DNA of 64,000 nucleotides from Salinibius halmophilus (GTDB lineage Bacteria; Pseudomonadota; Gammaproteobacteria; Pseudomonadales; Natronospirillaceae). The position numbers were made by a program, and so were the translations under genes. How positions within the stretch are numbered: the stretch's first letter is position 1; the number at the start of each line of letters is the position of its first letter. Location: assembly GCF_003577475.1 (NCBI RefSeq), contig NZ_QPEP01000001.1:237830-301829 (forward strand). The letters are read 5' to 3'. A model generated the notes under the pieces. It worked only from the letters and a program-made list of their open reading frames with translations. It ran no database searches and was not told the DNA's origin. Positions 29,334 through 38,986 of this stretch are shown here, piece after piece.

Positions 29334-29921
29334 GTGGCAATGCCAGAACCACAGGAACAAAACAAAGATCTGGAATGGAGTCTGGAAAAGTTTCGCAAGC
29401 GTGAGCGTGCACGCCAATTCATTATGCAGTTTGAAGGCCAGCTTTGCGTTTATTCCCCATCAGTTGAGCAGGTGTATTCAAACTACACCCTCAACTTTCC
29501 CTCGAAAGAGAACGCTAAGCTGGTAGTGTTGCCTAACCCCTATGCCTTTCATGATACGTTTATTAGTATTGAAAGAACGGCAATTCGCGACACTGGGCTT
29601 TACATTATTCCCGGCGAGCTAGTAGGCAAGCGTGGCTTGCACATGATGATCAACAACAAGAATGGCCAGCCGCCTAGACCCATTCCAGCCGTGGCAGCAA
29701 TCAATAAAATGCTGGCATCAGCAAGCTCGAATGACCCTTTCGTGCCGGTTATGATTAAAGGTGACCTAAGAGAATTTCGCGCCGAACATCCCTGCATTCA
29801 TTTGCACCGCATTAAGCTGTCGAACCTACATTTGCTTTCCGAGTTTGAGCGTCGTGATGTACAATCCACCGTATTTCGCAAGCTCGATAAACTCAACAAG
29901 ATCATTCATAACTTCCAATAA
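29334..29921 (+). CDS. Unrecognised cytoplasmic protein, first of a gene pair
   Basis: The 195-aa product has no signal peptide or membrane segment. It opens with a charged helical stretch (LEWSLEKFRKRERARQF), has a central beta-rich part (LVVLPNPYAFHDTFISIERT, GLYIIPGEL) and a helical basic C-terminus (RRDVQSTVFRKLDKLNKI). AAGGAG is five bases before GTG 29334; ATG 29340 is the alternative. It is joined to the next gene by a TAATG overlap. I do not recognise the family. Confidence 0.75.
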   Translation: MAMPEPQEQNKDLEWSLEKFRKRERARQFIMQFEGQLCVYSPSVEQVYSNYTLNFPSKENAKLVVLPNPYAFHDTFISIERTAIRDTGLYIIPGELVGKRGLHMMINNKNGQPPRPIPAVAAINKMLASASSNDPFVPVMIKGDLREFRAEHPCIHLHRIKLSNLHLLSEFERRDVQSTVFRKLDKLNKIIHNFQ

Positions 29922-30253
29922 TGTCTACATCAGCAGAAAGTGCGCAGGACTGGTTACGCAGCCAGCCGCGCAGCAACGAAGAAATTGAACAGGTACTTAG
30001 CAAACTTTATCAACGCCTTGAGAAGTTTGCCGACCAGCCAGACGTTGACTTATCTGGTTCGGAAGGTGCGATAGAAGTGCTAGAGCAAGCACTGGCGCAA
30101 CAGCAAGCACCAGAGGAAGCACCCACTACCACTGCAGCACTAGATTTAACTGAGCTAGGTGATGGGCAGGTAGATATTGCAGATGCACCAAGCTCTGAAC
30201 AAGAAAAACGCGCGCGCTTCGAAACTTTAAAAGCCCAGTTAAAAACTCTATAG
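29921..30253 (+). CDS. Unrecognised acidic protein, second of a gene pair
   Basis: The 110-aa protein is acidic and rich in Glu, Gln and Ala, with a probable helix at 15-38 (SNEEIEQVLSKLYQRLEKF) and a low-complexity middle (QQQAPEEAPTTT). No motif is recognised. The ATG overlaps the stop of the previous gene (TAATG), indicating coupled translation. The next 287 bases up to the ComEA-like gene hold no gene or clear terminator that I can see. Confidence 0.7.
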   Translation: MSTSAESAQDWLRSQPRSNEEIEQVLSKLYQRLEKFADQPDVDLSGSEGAIEVLEQALAQQQAPEEAPTTTAALDLTELGDGQVDIADAPSSEQEKRARFETLKAQLKTL

Positions 30254-30540
30254 CCAACAGCAAAAAGTCTTAGCGGTCGCTTATCAACATCACATGCGCC
30301 TGCCCAAGAAGTGCTGCTGGCATTCCCTAGTATTCAAGCTACACAATCAGGCAGGCAACCAAGAAAAACTGCCTTGACTGTCATATTTCTGCAACCTATA
30401 AGCAACTCATATAGTACCGGTCAATACATCCAAATCCCATACACCACCTAGGCTGAAAGTGCTCACTAGAGCATACCTCAATCAATGCCACGGATTGGCA
30501 GCAGTTGCACGCTTGACTGTGGCTTTATATAAGGAAAATG

Positions 30541-30843
30541 ATGATGAAAAAAATGCTAACACTAATCTTGATGACACTTTCACTTGTTGGTCTAAGCTTG
30601 CCAGCCATGGCAGCGGAAGATGTGATGGAAGAGACGGTTGCGCAACTGGTAACCGTTAATATTAATGAAGCCGACGCAGAGATGCTGGCCGACTTATTAG
30701 TGGGTGTTGGGCCTGCGAAAGCAGAAGCCATTGTGGCTTATCGCACTGAGTTTGGGCCGTTTGCAAACGCTGATGAGTTAACAAACGTGCGCGGTATAGG
30801 TCAAGCAACGGTAGACAAGAACCGTACCATCATAGAAATCTAG
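30541..30843 (+). CDS. ComEA-like helix-hairpin-helix protein
   Basis: The product of 100 aa (from ATG 30541) has a signal peptide (ends LPAMA) and one helix-hairpin-helix DNA-binding region, NINEADAEMLADLLVGVGPAKAEAIVAYR with DELTNVRGIGQATV. Such periplasmic ComEA proteins pull DNA through the envelope during natural transformation, in concert with type IV pili, which are encoded nearby. Three ATGs occur in tandem (30538, 30541, 30544) after AAGGA; the second or third has the better spacing. Confidence 0.85.
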   Translation: MMKKMLTLILMTLSLVGLSLPAMAAEDVMEETVAQLVTVNINEADAEMLADLLVGVGPAKAEAIVAYRTEFGPFANADELTNVRGIGQATVDKNRTIIEI

Positions 30844-30850
30844 CCTAGTA

Positions 30851-30875
30851 ATTTGAGCGGCATTGCCGCTCAAAT
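30851..30875. terminator. Hairpin between the ComEA-like gene and nadE
   Basis: A perfect 11-bp stem (ATTTGAGCGGC at 30851-30861, loop ATT, GCCGCTCAAAT at 30865-30875) lies between two convergent stops and covers the nadE stop codon. There is no strong T run on either side, so it may be a weak bidirectional terminator or an RNA-stabilising stem. Confidence 0.5.
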
Positions 30876-32462
30876 ACCTGGCTGCCAGCCTTGTGTAATA
30901 GGGTAGCGGCGGTCTTTACCAAAGCCTCGTGGTGTAATTCTTACACCTTCTGGTGCTTGGCGGCGCTTGTACTCATTGCGATCGATTAACTTCACTACAT
31001 GTAGCACGTCTTCACGCTCAAAACCAAGCTTAATAATGTCCTCAGCGCTCACATCACATTCAACATAATGATGAATAATGGCATCTAATATGTCGTAAGG
31101 TGGTAAGCTGTCTTCATCTTTTTGCCCAGGTGCTAGTTCAGCTGACGGTGGCCGCTCGATCACTCGCCAAGGAATACGCACGCCATCACCCTGCTCGTTG
31201 CGCCAACGAGATAGTTCCCAAACCAGAGTTTTACTACAGTCTTTTAGCGCGTTGTAACCACCACACATGTCACCATACAGCGTCGCGTACCCTACTGCCA
31301 TTTCCGACTTATTACCGGTAGTGAGCACCATATGGCCCAATTTATTCGATAAGCTCATCAGTAGCAGGCCACGCAACCGCGACTGAACATTCTGCTCGGT
31401 CACATCTACCGGCTGGCCGACAAACTCTGGTGCCAGAGTTTCCATCACAGCGTCAAAGCCTGGCTCTACGGATAACACCCGGTAGCCTACCCCTAGAATA
31501 TTGGCTTGCTCAGCGGCATCTGCAATACTCATTTCAGAGGTGTAGCGAAATGGCATCATTACCGCTTCAACACGCTCGGCGCCAAGTGCATCGACAGCGA
31601 TAGCAAGTGATAGGCCTGAGTCGATACCACCAGACAACCCTAGTACCACGCCAGGAAAACCATTGCGGTTTACATAATCGCGCAAACCAGTCACTAGTAC
31701 TGGCCAAACGGTGGCTGGGCGTTCACTTGGCCAAGCAGCCACTTTGCCGGGAATAACCACATCTGCATCACAATAGCTACCCAGAGCGATGACTTCACCT
31801 TGGGCATCTACCCAGATTGAGCTGCCATCAAACACCAACTCATCTTGCCCGCCAAACAGGTTAACGTAGGCGATGGCAACGTTAAACTGACTTGCGAGTT
31901 GCTTAACCCAGGCTAAGCGCTGTTCATGGCGTTCAAGGTGCCAAGGCGAGGCATTGGCTACCAGAATATGCTCGGCACCTAGCTCGGTAAGCTCGCTGAC
32001 GCGCTCTTCTACCCAGCAGTCCTCACAAATTAGCAAACCGAGTTTTTGGCCATTATGGTCAATGACCAATGGCGCATCACCAGCAGTAAAATAACGCTGC
32101 TCATCAAACACTTGATAATTCGGCAGGTGGCGCTTGCGATACCAATGTAATATATCGCCATCTTTTACCACAACGAGGCAGTTATATAAGTTGCCCTCTT
32201 CGCGCCACGGCAAACCAAATACTAGGGTTTGTGGTAGTTTGGCAGCGCAAATACTAGCCAGCGCCTGCTCTACGCGGGCTTGTAAACTGCTGCGCAATAA
32301 TAAGTCTTCAGGAGGGTAGCCTGTAAGCGTGAGTTCTGGGAACAATACCAGAGTATTGGGTTCGGCTTGCTGCGCTTTGGCAATAATGCGCTCGGCATTT
32401 TGCTCAATGGCACCAACAGGAAAAGCATCTTGCACAAGGGCAAGGGCTGGCAAAGTTGTCAT
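30870..32462 (-). CDS. nadE: Glutamine-dependent NAD+ synthetase NadE
   Basis: NadE converts nicotinate adenine dinucleotide to NAD+. The 530-aa protein has an N-terminal nitrilase-type glutaminase domain (Glu in LVLFPELTLTGYPPEDLL, Lys in HWYRKRHLPNYQVFDE, Cys in GLLICEDCW) and a C-terminal synthetase with the PP-loop LGLSGGIDSGLSLAIA. It is thus the glutamine-using long type, unlike the short ammonia-dependent E. coli enzyme. Confidence 0.95.
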   Translation of the reverse strand: MTTLPALALVQDAFPVGAIEQNAERIIAKAQQAEPNTLVLFPELTLTGYPPEDLLLRSSLQARVEQALASICAAKLPQTLVFGLPWREEGNLYNCLVVVKDGDILHWYRKRHLPNYQVFDEQRYFTAGDAPLVIDHNGQKLGLLICEDCWVEERVSELTELGAEHILVANASPWHLERHEQRLAWVKQLASQFNVAIAYVNLFGGQDELVFDGSSIWVDAQGEVIALGSYCDADVVIPGKVAAWPSERPATVWPVLVTGLRDYVNRNGFPGVVLGLSGGIDSGLSLAIAVDALGAERVEAVMMPFRYTSEMSIADAAEQANILGVGYRVLSVEPGFDAVMETLAPEFVGQPVDVTEQNVQSRLRGLLLMSLSNKLGHMVLTTGNKSEMAVGYATLYGDMCGGYNALKDCSKTLVWELSRWRNEQGDGVRIPWRVIERPPSAELAPGQKDEDSLPPYDILDAIIHHYVECDVSAEDIIKLGFEREDVLHVVKLIDRNEYKRRQAPEGVRITPRGFGKDRRYPITQGWQPGI

Positions 32463-32586
32463 AGCTACCCCTTAACATAATCGGCCGCTATTGTCCGGTT
32501 TCCAGCTGGCGGTGCAAGCTTTGCAAGCAAGGTTTTTGTCGCAAGACAACTTTCATTGCTAAGATGCCGATAGAGGTATTCATTTT

Positions 32587-34119
32587 ATGCAATTATTCGA
32601 CGCACAAACATTTCGCCCCCGAGTCATCGCCATCTTTATGACCTATAGGCTATGCCTGGCCGCTATTCTGTTTTTGGCTTACTGGTTCATGCGCGACACA
32701 TTTTTACTACCTTCGTCATTCGACCCGCTACAGTTTTACGTTTTGCTTGGCGTTTACGTCATTGTGATTTTTTTAAGCTGGGCGGCAATGTGGGGGATAA
32801 AACAGGAGCAGTATTCAAGTACCGCTGTTTTACTGCTGGACGTACTGCTACTCAATGGCTTAGCTTATGTTGCAGGCGGGCCAACCACCGGCTTGCATAC
32901 GTTAGTGTTAGTCCCTATTGCACTGGCAGGTATTTTACTGCCAACCAAATCGGCTTTTTTTATTGCTGCAGTGTCAACTTCGGTACTGGTTTACAGCACA
33001 TTTTTAATCGATATCGCCAACGCACCGCAGGTGGCTGTACTTGGGGTCATCGAGTTTGCGACCGTTGCATTGGTAAGCTACCTAAGAGTGCGTTTGACCC
33101 GCAGTGAGCAGCTTGCCAAAGCTCAAGAGCTAGATATTCGTGAGTTGCAAATTCTCAATCAGCAAGTCATCGACCGCTTGCGCACACCCATTATTGTTGT
33201 GACTCGCAAAGGCCTGATTAAACTACAAAACCAATCTGCACAAGCAATCTGTTTGCTCTCTACCAACCAGCGCCTAGCCGGTGCACTGCTCTCGGCGCTC
33301 GATAAATGGTTGGTGAGTGGTAAACAGCCCGAAGCAGAGTTAGCTGTAAACGATGAATTCCCAAGTGTAACGGTAAGCTTTAGAGCCCTTACGGACGATA
33401 GTGCTTCGGATATTATGATTTTTATGGAGGATGCTCGCTCAGTAGCCCAACAGGCACAACAACTTAAACTCGCCTCACTAGGCAGGCTCACAGCTTCAAT
33501 CGCTCATGAGATTCGCAACCCCCTTTCGGCCATTCGACACGCCGAACAACTGCTTGCTGAAGCAGAGTATTTATCGGATCCGGACCGACAATTGCTGAAC
33601 ATGATTGAGCGCAATTGCCAGCGCGTAGACGGTATTATCAATAATGTGCTGCAGCTAGGGCGCCGCCAGTCGGTCAACTCGGAACGATTTGATTTAGGGC
33701 CAGTAATGCAAAGCGTGATTGAGGACTACCGTAGCCGATTTGCTCAGGTAAGCTTTGAAGTAATCAAGCCCGAGCAGCTAGACATTCGCTTTGACCAATC
33801 ACAACTACTGCAACTATTAAACAACCTATTGGATAATGCCGTTCGCCACGCCAGCGAGCCTAAAACTGTGCAGCTACAGGCAGGTGTGGTGGAGGCGACT
33901 CAGCAGCCCTATCTCGATATCATTGACTCGGGTGAAGGGCCCAACGATGAAGTACGCAAACAGTTGTTTGAACCTTTTTTTACCACTGAAAGTAAAGGAA
34001 CTGGCCTTGGGCTTTATATTTGCCGAGAGCTTGCCATTAGTAACCAAGCCGAATTAAGCTGCATTGCAGATGGACAAGGTCACTTTCGTGTTTTATTCAG
34101 CCACCCAGACCGGCGCTAG
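32587..34119 (+). CDS. pilS: Type IV pilus sensor histidine kinase PilS
   Basis: PilS senses pilin levels in the membrane and phosphorylates PilR. The 510-aa protein has about six membrane helices (residues 12-165), a linker PAS-like region (185-280), and a kinase core with His307 in SIAHEIRNPLSAIRH, the N-box NNLLDNAVRHAS and GTGLGLYICRELA. It is followed by pilR after ten bases and lies beside minor-pilin genes, as in Pseudomonas. Confidence 0.92.
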   Translation: MQLFDAQTFRPRVIAIFMTYRLCLAAILFLAYWFMRDTFLLPSSFDPLQFYVLLGVYVIVIFLSWAAMWGIKQEQYSSTAVLLLDVLLLNGLAYVAGGPTTGLHTLVLVPIALAGILLPTKSAFFIAAVSTSVLVYSTFLIDIANAPQVAVLGVIEFATVALVSYLRVRLTRSEQLAKAQELDIRELQILNQQVIDRLRTPIIVVTRKGLIKLQNQSAQAICLLSTNQRLAGALLSALDKWLVSGKQPEAELAVNDEFPSVTVSFRALTDDSASDIMIFMEDARSVAQQAQQLKLASLGRLTASIAHEIRNPLSAIRHAEQLLAEAEYLSDPDRQLLNMIERNCQRVDGIINNVLQLGRRQSVNSERFDLGPVMQSVIEDYRSRFAQVSFEVIKPEQLDIRFDQSQLLQLLNNLLDNAVRHASEPKTVQLQAGVVEATQQPYLDIIDSGEGPNDEVRKQLFEPFFTTESKGTGLGLYICRELAISNQAELSCIADGQGHFRVLFSHPDRR

Positions 34120-34129
34120 GAGATAACGT

Positions 34130-35470
34130 ATGTCAGCAGATGTTCTACTTATTGACGATGAACCAGATATTCTCGAACTCATGTCAATATCACTCGCTAG
34201 GCTATCGTTAACCACTGAGCGAGCCGCTTGTGTGGCCGATGCACTAGCGAAACTAGACACACAACAATACCGGCTGGTGCTTACCGATATGAACCTGCCG
34301 GATGGTAACGGCATTGATATTGTTCACAGCATTAAGGTTAATCAACCTCAATTGCCCGTTGCTGTGATTACCGCTTATGGTAATGCCGAAACGGCCGTGG
34401 AAGCGATGAAAGCAGGTGCTTTTGACTTTATTCCCAAGCCAGTTGATACCAAACAGCTCAATGCTTTGATCGACCAAGCATTGCGCCAAGGTGACGATGT
34501 TGTCGATCAATCTGCCATCACCCAACGCCTCATCGGCAGTTCAAATGAAATGGAGGCTCTGCGTCAGCAAATTACCAAGGTAGCAACCTCGCAGGCGCCA
34601 ATTTTTATCAATGGCGAATCCGGCACAGGTAAAGAGCTGGTTGCTCGCATGATTCACCAGTCGGGTACACGCCGAGATGGCCCATTTATCGCGGTAAACT
34701 GTGGTGCGATTCCTGAAGAGTTGATGGAAAGTGAGTTCTTTGGTCACAAAAAAGGCGCCTTTACCGGTGCCACTCAAGAGCACCTAGGCTTTTTTCAAGC
34801 CGCTGACGGCGGCACCTTGTTTCTTGATGAGGTCGCCGAATTACCGCTTTCGATGCAGGTAAAACTGTTGCGCTCCATTCAAGAAAAAAGCGTTCGCCCG
34901 GTAGGTAGCACCAAAGAGCAAAGCGTGAACGTGCGCATTCTCTCTGCAACCCACCGAGACCTTGCCGATGATGTGGCGCAGAACAAGTTCCGCCAAGACT
35001 TATTCTACCGCTTGCACGTGATCGACCTTAAGGTGCCTCCTTTGCGCCAGCGTGGTAATGATGTTATTGAGCTTGCCGAGCATGTGCTCACTCGCATTGC
35101 CAATACCTATGAAATGCCCACTAAGCAGCTTAGCGAACCAGCCAAACAGGCACTGCGCACTTATGACTTTCCCGGTAATGTGCGTGAGCTAGAAAACTTG
35201 CTTGAGCGTGCTGTTGCACTAAGTGATGGCCCTGTCATTGCCCAGGTGGACTTACCTAATAACTTTGCTGCCACAGACATTCCCGAAGGTAACAGCCAGG
35301 TGTCGAGCCGAAATGGTGTGCCACTAGAAGAATGGCTGGCGGATATTGAGCGCGAGGAAATCTCCAACGCACTAGAGCACTGTAAATGGAACAGAACCGA
35401 GGCCGCAAAAGTACTTGGTTTAACCTTTCGTCAATTACGCTACAAGCTTAAGAAACTAGAGATTGAATAA
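34130..35470 (+). CDS. pilR: Sigma-54 activator PilR
   Basis: PilR activates sigma-54-dependent pilin transcription. The 446-aa protein has a receiver domain (phospho-acceptor Asp53 in LTDMNLPDGNG), an AAA+ domain with Walker A GESGTGKE (about 162-169) and the sigma-54 contact motif GAFTGAT, and a Fis-type HTH at the C-terminus (NRTEAAKVLGLTFRQLRYKL). The major pilin gene it normally controls is not in the window. Its 3' end overlaps the convergent fimT-like gene by 15 bases. Confidence 0.94.
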   Translation: MSADVLLIDDEPDILELMSISLARLSLTTERAACVADALAKLDTQQYRLVLTDMNLPDGNGIDIVHSIKVNQPQLPVAVITAYGNAETAVEAMKAGAFDFIPKPVDTKQLNALIDQALRQGDDVVDQSAITQRLIGSSNEMEALRQQITKVATSQAPIFINGESGTGKELVARMIHQSGTRRDGPFIAVNCGAIPEELMESEFFGHKKGAFTGATQEHLGFFQAADGGTLFLDEVAELPLSMQVKLLRSIQEKSVRPVGSTKEQSVNVRILSATHRDLADDVAQNKFRQDLFYRLHVIDLKVPPLRQRGNDVIELAEHVLTRIANTYEMPTKQLSEPAKQALRTYDFPGNVRELENLLERAVALSDGPVIAQVDLPNNFAATDIPEGNSQVSSRNGVPLEEWLADIEREEISNALEHCKWNRTEAAKVLGLTFRQLRYKLKKLEIE

Positions 35471-35995
35471 CTCACAGGTATCTTGGGCTTGGCGTTCTAC
35501 ACGAACCCGCCCAAGCGCAGATATGACAATTCGCCTGCCTGGCTGCCCTTCAGCACAGAGAAAGATCGACCCCGAAACAGCATGTCCTCGCGGGTCGAAA
35601 CTGAATTTTTTGCGATTACTGACGATTAACACACTCGGCGGTAAGTCAACAAACTGCACCACTTGATCGCCAGATTGATTGTGCTCAATGGCGCTCGCAC
35701 CCTGCCCACGCGCAGCGGAAACAAACCCACTGCCCCATACATATAATCGCCTTCCAGCAATACCCGAGCTGATGTCAGCATCGCATTGCCCAGCGTATAG
35801 TGGACACAAAAACACAACGCTTTGACGCTGTATCGCCTCGCTGCGCATTAACGAAAGTTGCGCGACAAGCTCGTTGCTTTGTTTGGTTAGTTTTTCCTGC
35901 GCGATCAACTGGTAAAAAGATGGAACACCCACCGACAACAGGATTGCCATGATGGCAACCACCAGCATCAACTCAATTAACGTTAATCCTTTCAT
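35456..35995 (-). CDS. FimT/GspH-family minor pilin, cassette A
   Basis: The 179-aa protein has a type IV prepilin leader MKG cut before LTLIELMLVVAIMAIL, with the conserved Glu5. A GspH/FimT-type C-domain follows, with cysteines at the end (TCELFNL). It is the last gene of the downstream minor-pilin cassette, whereas its counterpart is first in the other cassette. It probably primes or stabilises pili with PilV, PilW and PilX. Confidence 0.85.
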   Translation of the reverse strand: MKGLTLIELMLVVAIMAILLSVGVPSFYQLIAQEKLTKQSNELVAQLSLMRSEAIQRQSVVFLCPLYAGQCDADISSGIAGRRLYVWGSGFVSAARGQGASAIEHNQSGDQVVQFVDLPPSVLIVSNRKKFSFDPRGHAVSGSIFLCAEGQPGRRIVISALGRVRVERQAQDTCELFNL

Positions 35996-36067
35996 AACAA
36001 ACTCCCTTCCTTGGTGTGTTATTGCAAGTTAGCTCAGCGTCGCGGGTTTATAGGTAAATAAATGTTT

Positions 36068-37726
36068 CTAATTGTCAAAGGCAAGCTCCCGCCAAGCATA
36101 GCGTGAACGGCCGTCTAGTGAACTAAATGATGACGCTGCAAAGGGATTCGTCCGTGGCGCTACCCTGACAGACGAGTCAACTCTTAGATCATTTTGAAAA
36201 GCAACCAACGACGAAAGAATTGTTGACCCATAAATCCAACTTGGGTCTTCAAGCTCATTAGCCGAATCATCCGGGTTGGAGACATCCTCTCCCATGACAT
36301 ATAACAAGCCCATCGGTGGTATTGATTCTGTGCCTGGATAACCAAAGGTGCCGTATAGCTCGGCTCTGCCGGTTACAATTACCTTGGTGGTTTCGCCAAA
36401 GGTACAGCCTAGGAAATTTTGTGCAGCACCAGCACCAGAATACGGGTGCGACCTAACCTCAAGGTCACCTTCAATAATCACAACATCCTCATCACTATAA
36501 TCACAACCCGATGCCGGAATATCGGCGACGGCCACCCGAGGATATGCGGCATTATTTAAAACTTCAGCTCGGGTATTACCATCAAAATATTGGCCAAAGT
36601 ACTGGTCATCACTAACCGGAGGGCGTTGGCGAGCAGGGTTTACATTGGTTGGCTCACTGGTTTTACCACCCTGACTAACCAAAGGATTAGCGCTAGAAAA
36701 CGTGGTAGAACCATAGTCTATTGACCCCATAGAGCTTGGTAATACGCACGGATCAGGCACATTGTTGGCATTAAAATCTGCGAGCGTACAGTAATCTCCG
36801 TAGTACACGGCGATGTCTGAGGACGGGTTATCTAACTGGCGGTTAACACTAAACGCCGCGTCAACCGCACGCGGAAGCTGGCGGGTATACAAGCCTTGCA
36901 GCATCACTCTTGTACCGTCTAGGTCATTACCACCATTGGCATCAACCTTCACAGTCACTCGATACGTCATCATCCAGAAGTTCGACGGTGGTAAGTTGTT
37001 TGGCAACATCGCGGCAACCGGATCAGCACCTTCTGCAAGGTTAAACCCACGAAACTCAATCAGGTATTCAACGTCATAGTTTTCGGTCTTGTAAGCATTG
37101 ATATCATCCGGGTCTGGTACCGGAATCGATACTGATAGTGAACTGGCATTAGTCCACTGATTCGTTTCAGTGCCTTTGTCACTCCAAGGGCGTGCGTCTT
37201 GGAAGTCTTCTAAACTTTCCTCCAACCAACGTATGGCGTTTTCTTCTTCTTTATTGTTGCCTGTTGTGAAGTCATCCGGCACAAGTGCACCATCCTCAAC
37301 GCCGGCGACAATCTCACTTGGTGTCATCGCGATAGGGAATACGCTATGAGCGCCAAAACTAAACGGCTCAGAGTTGGTCATCCGGTCACGCACACCTGCA
37401 TCAAAAAAGCCACGCATGCACAGACCATTACGGCAGGTGTTTTCAATAAAACAAATGGTCGTACCGGCATCGCAGCTAGCTGGCACAGCTTGTGACTGGC
37501 GCAAGAATATTATTTGGCCAAAGTTAGCCATACGCTGGTGCACAATTTCTTCGGCACGAATGAGGCCTGACTCGGCTGCTTGATAAGCGTAGTTGCGCTC
37601 TAAGTTGGACCCTACCGCCTGTGTTTCAATTTGCACTAGGCGCATAGCCGTCACACCTGCAATGGTTAGCAGCAGCATAAATACCATGGCAGTAATTAGA
37701 ATGGAGCCTTTTTGATAGTGCGGCAT
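36068..37726 (-). CDS. Oversized PilX-family minor pilin, cassette A
   Basis: The 552-aa protein begins with a short leader (MPHYQKG) and a PilX-type helix (SILITAMVFMLLLTIAGV) without Glu5, as in tip-type pilins. Ordinary PilX proteins are below 200 aa; this one has a C-terminal region of about 450 residues. After the helix comes a cysteine cluster (C-X5-T-X-C-F-X3-T-C-X3-L-C style, about 85-103), a Ca-site-like Asp/Asn run DFNANNVPDPC (317-327), and a beta-rich end with VVIIEGDLEV and KVIVTGRAELYG. It is paralogous to the 570-aa protein at 40191-41903. The C-terminus is not a PilY1 propeller that I can recognise. Confidence 0.82.
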   Translation of the reverse strand: MPHYQKGSILITAMVFMLLLTIAGVTAMRLVQIETQAVGSNLERNYAYQAAESGLIRAEEIVHQRMANFGQIIFLRQSQAVPASCDAGTTICFIENTCRNGLCMRGFFDAGVRDRMTNSEPFSFGAHSVFPIAMTPSEIVAGVEDGALVPDDFTTGNNKEEENAIRWLEESLEDFQDARPWSDKGTETNQWTNASSLSVSIPVPDPDDINAYKTENYDVEYLIEFRGFNLAEGADPVAAMLPNNLPPSNFWMMTYRVTVKVDANGGNDLDGTRVMLQGLYTRQLPRAVDAAFSVNRQLDNPSSDIAVYYGDYCTLADFNANNVPDPCVLPSSMGSIDYGSTTFSSANPLVSQGGKTSEPTNVNPARQRPPVSDDQYFGQYFDGNTRAEVLNNAAYPRVAVADIPASGCDYSDEDVVIIEGDLEVRSHPYSGAGAAQNFLGCTFGETTKVIVTGRAELYGTFGYPGTESIPPMGLLYVMGEDVSNPDDSANELEDPSWIYGSTILSSLVAFQNDLRVDSSVRVAPRTNPFAASSFSSLDGRSRYAWRELAFDN

Positions 37727-37734
37727 AAACTCTC

Positions 37735-37761
37735 ACATAGAATACATACACTGTTCTATGT
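37735..37761. repeat. Inverted repeat just upstream of pilX of cassette A
   Basis: ACATAGAA (37735-37742) and TTCTATGT (37754-37761) form an 8-bp perfect inverted repeat with an 11-base spacer, nine bases before the pilX ATG at 37726. In the 163-bp gap between pilW and pilX it could be an operator or a 5' UTR hairpin. Confidence 0.55.
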
Positions 37762-37889
37762 TTGATTATTGCCAATAAAGGTAGGCACTTCTTCTACTTG
37801 CACAAATTTACACAACTAGGTCATTCAGTGACAATTGACTACCTTGAAGGATAGTAGTGAGCAACAATTTTTTGACGCTCGAAGCAGCA

Positions 37890-38984
37890 TTAATTGATCA
37901 CTTCATTGCGAAGTGTCATCAAGCGGCTATAGCGTTTTTCAAATGGTTGGCCATTCACAACCAAGTCTGATTGCAAGGTAAAGTCGAGGCGAAGTGAGAC
38001 CAAGTCTGCCCACTCCAAACTTGCATCGGCATTAATTTCTTGCGCTGTGGCGTACACATTGACCGAGCGCACGCCATTTTGCATGGGTGAACTGCTAGTT
38101 GCTAAGCCATATTCGAGTTTAAATTCAGTTACACCATCTAATAAAGCGCTTGCATGTGAGCCATCTGTCGCTAGAGCATTAATGCGTATCAGCTGATCGT
38201 TGTTATTCAAGGCATAGCCTAAAAACTCCACGACCATAATGGTGCCACCCGCTGGAAAGTCCTCACTACCTAGCGTACCTGGGTTATCACAACTTGGGTA
38301 ATCGCCAACAATTTGGTTTTCGCAGTTTTTAACAAGCGTGCCTGTTCCCGCCCCCTGCGAATGGGTAATATTTGTGATTTCTCTAGCGCCAACTGGCGTA
38401 TCATTTACTTGGGTAAACTGCGAAACTTGATCACAATCTGGCGTGGCCATATAAATTACTTGGCCACGTAAATTTGGCATCTCTTGCTCAAACATGGCTT
38501 TAAAGTTGGCGCCTCCGCCACTGCCTGTTGTACGGGTTTGCACGCGCCCCTGCTTTTCTGGGTCGCCTACCAACAGGATGAAATAATCCGAGCCTATTTT
38601 GATTGAGTTGTAGGTATCCAGCGAAATGCCTATTAACGCTGCAGAGTCGACTGCATTGGTCGCAGTTTTACTAAAGCCTTCTAACTTGGTGTCATCCACA
38701 ATGCTTGGCAAGGCGACACCGCCAGATTCGTTGACTTGCGTGATATTGACCATATTTGCCGCCTTGTCTGGGCGACAGCCAAAGGCATACCCCACACGTT
38801 GCAAATCGGCTTCGACCAAATCCATCAAAATTTGCGCATTCTGATCCATAATTGCAATTTCCCGGGTTGCCGCATAAGACTGCTGACTCTGCACAAAAAG
38901 CGTCATTACCCCAGCAGTTAGCACGAGCCCAAGCACCATAGAAATCATTAACTCAACTAGGGTTAATCCCGTTTGTTGGCGCAT
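37890..38984 (-). CDS. PilW-family minor pilin, cassette A
   Basis: The 364-aa protein has leader MRQQTG and helix LTLVELMISMVLGLVLTAGV with Glu5. The rest follows the PilW pattern: an alpha-helical start (IAIMDQNAQILMDLVEADLQRVGY) and long beta-rich domain ending RLMTLRNEVIN. PilW works with PilV, PilX and FimT/FimU at the pilus tip to start assembly. It starts two bases after the pilV stop. Its cassette B counterpart is 41900-42952. Confidence 0.87.
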   Translation of the reverse strand: MRQQTGLTLVELMISMVLGLVLTAGVMTLFVQSQQSYAATREIAIMDQNAQILMDLVEADLQRVGYAFGCRPDKAANMVNITQVNESGGVALPSIVDDTKLEGFSKTATNAVDSAALIGISLDTYNSIKIGSDYFILLVGDPEKQGRVQTRTTGSGGGANFKAMFEQEMPNLRGQVIYMATPDCDQVSQFTQVNDTPVGAREITNITHSQGAGTGTLVKNCENQIVGDYPSCDNPGTLGSEDFPAGGTIMVVEFLGYALNNNDQLIRINALATDGSHASALLDGVTEFKLEYGLATSSSPMQNGVRSVNVYATAQEINADASLEWADLVSLRLDFTLQSDLVVNGQPFEKRYSRLMTLRNEVIN

Positions 38985-38986
38985 AA

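Noticed and set aside
30497-30537. Promoter TTGCAC...TATAAG before the ComEA-like gene
   Set aside because: The -10 would overlap the ribosome-binding site, leaving no room for a leader.
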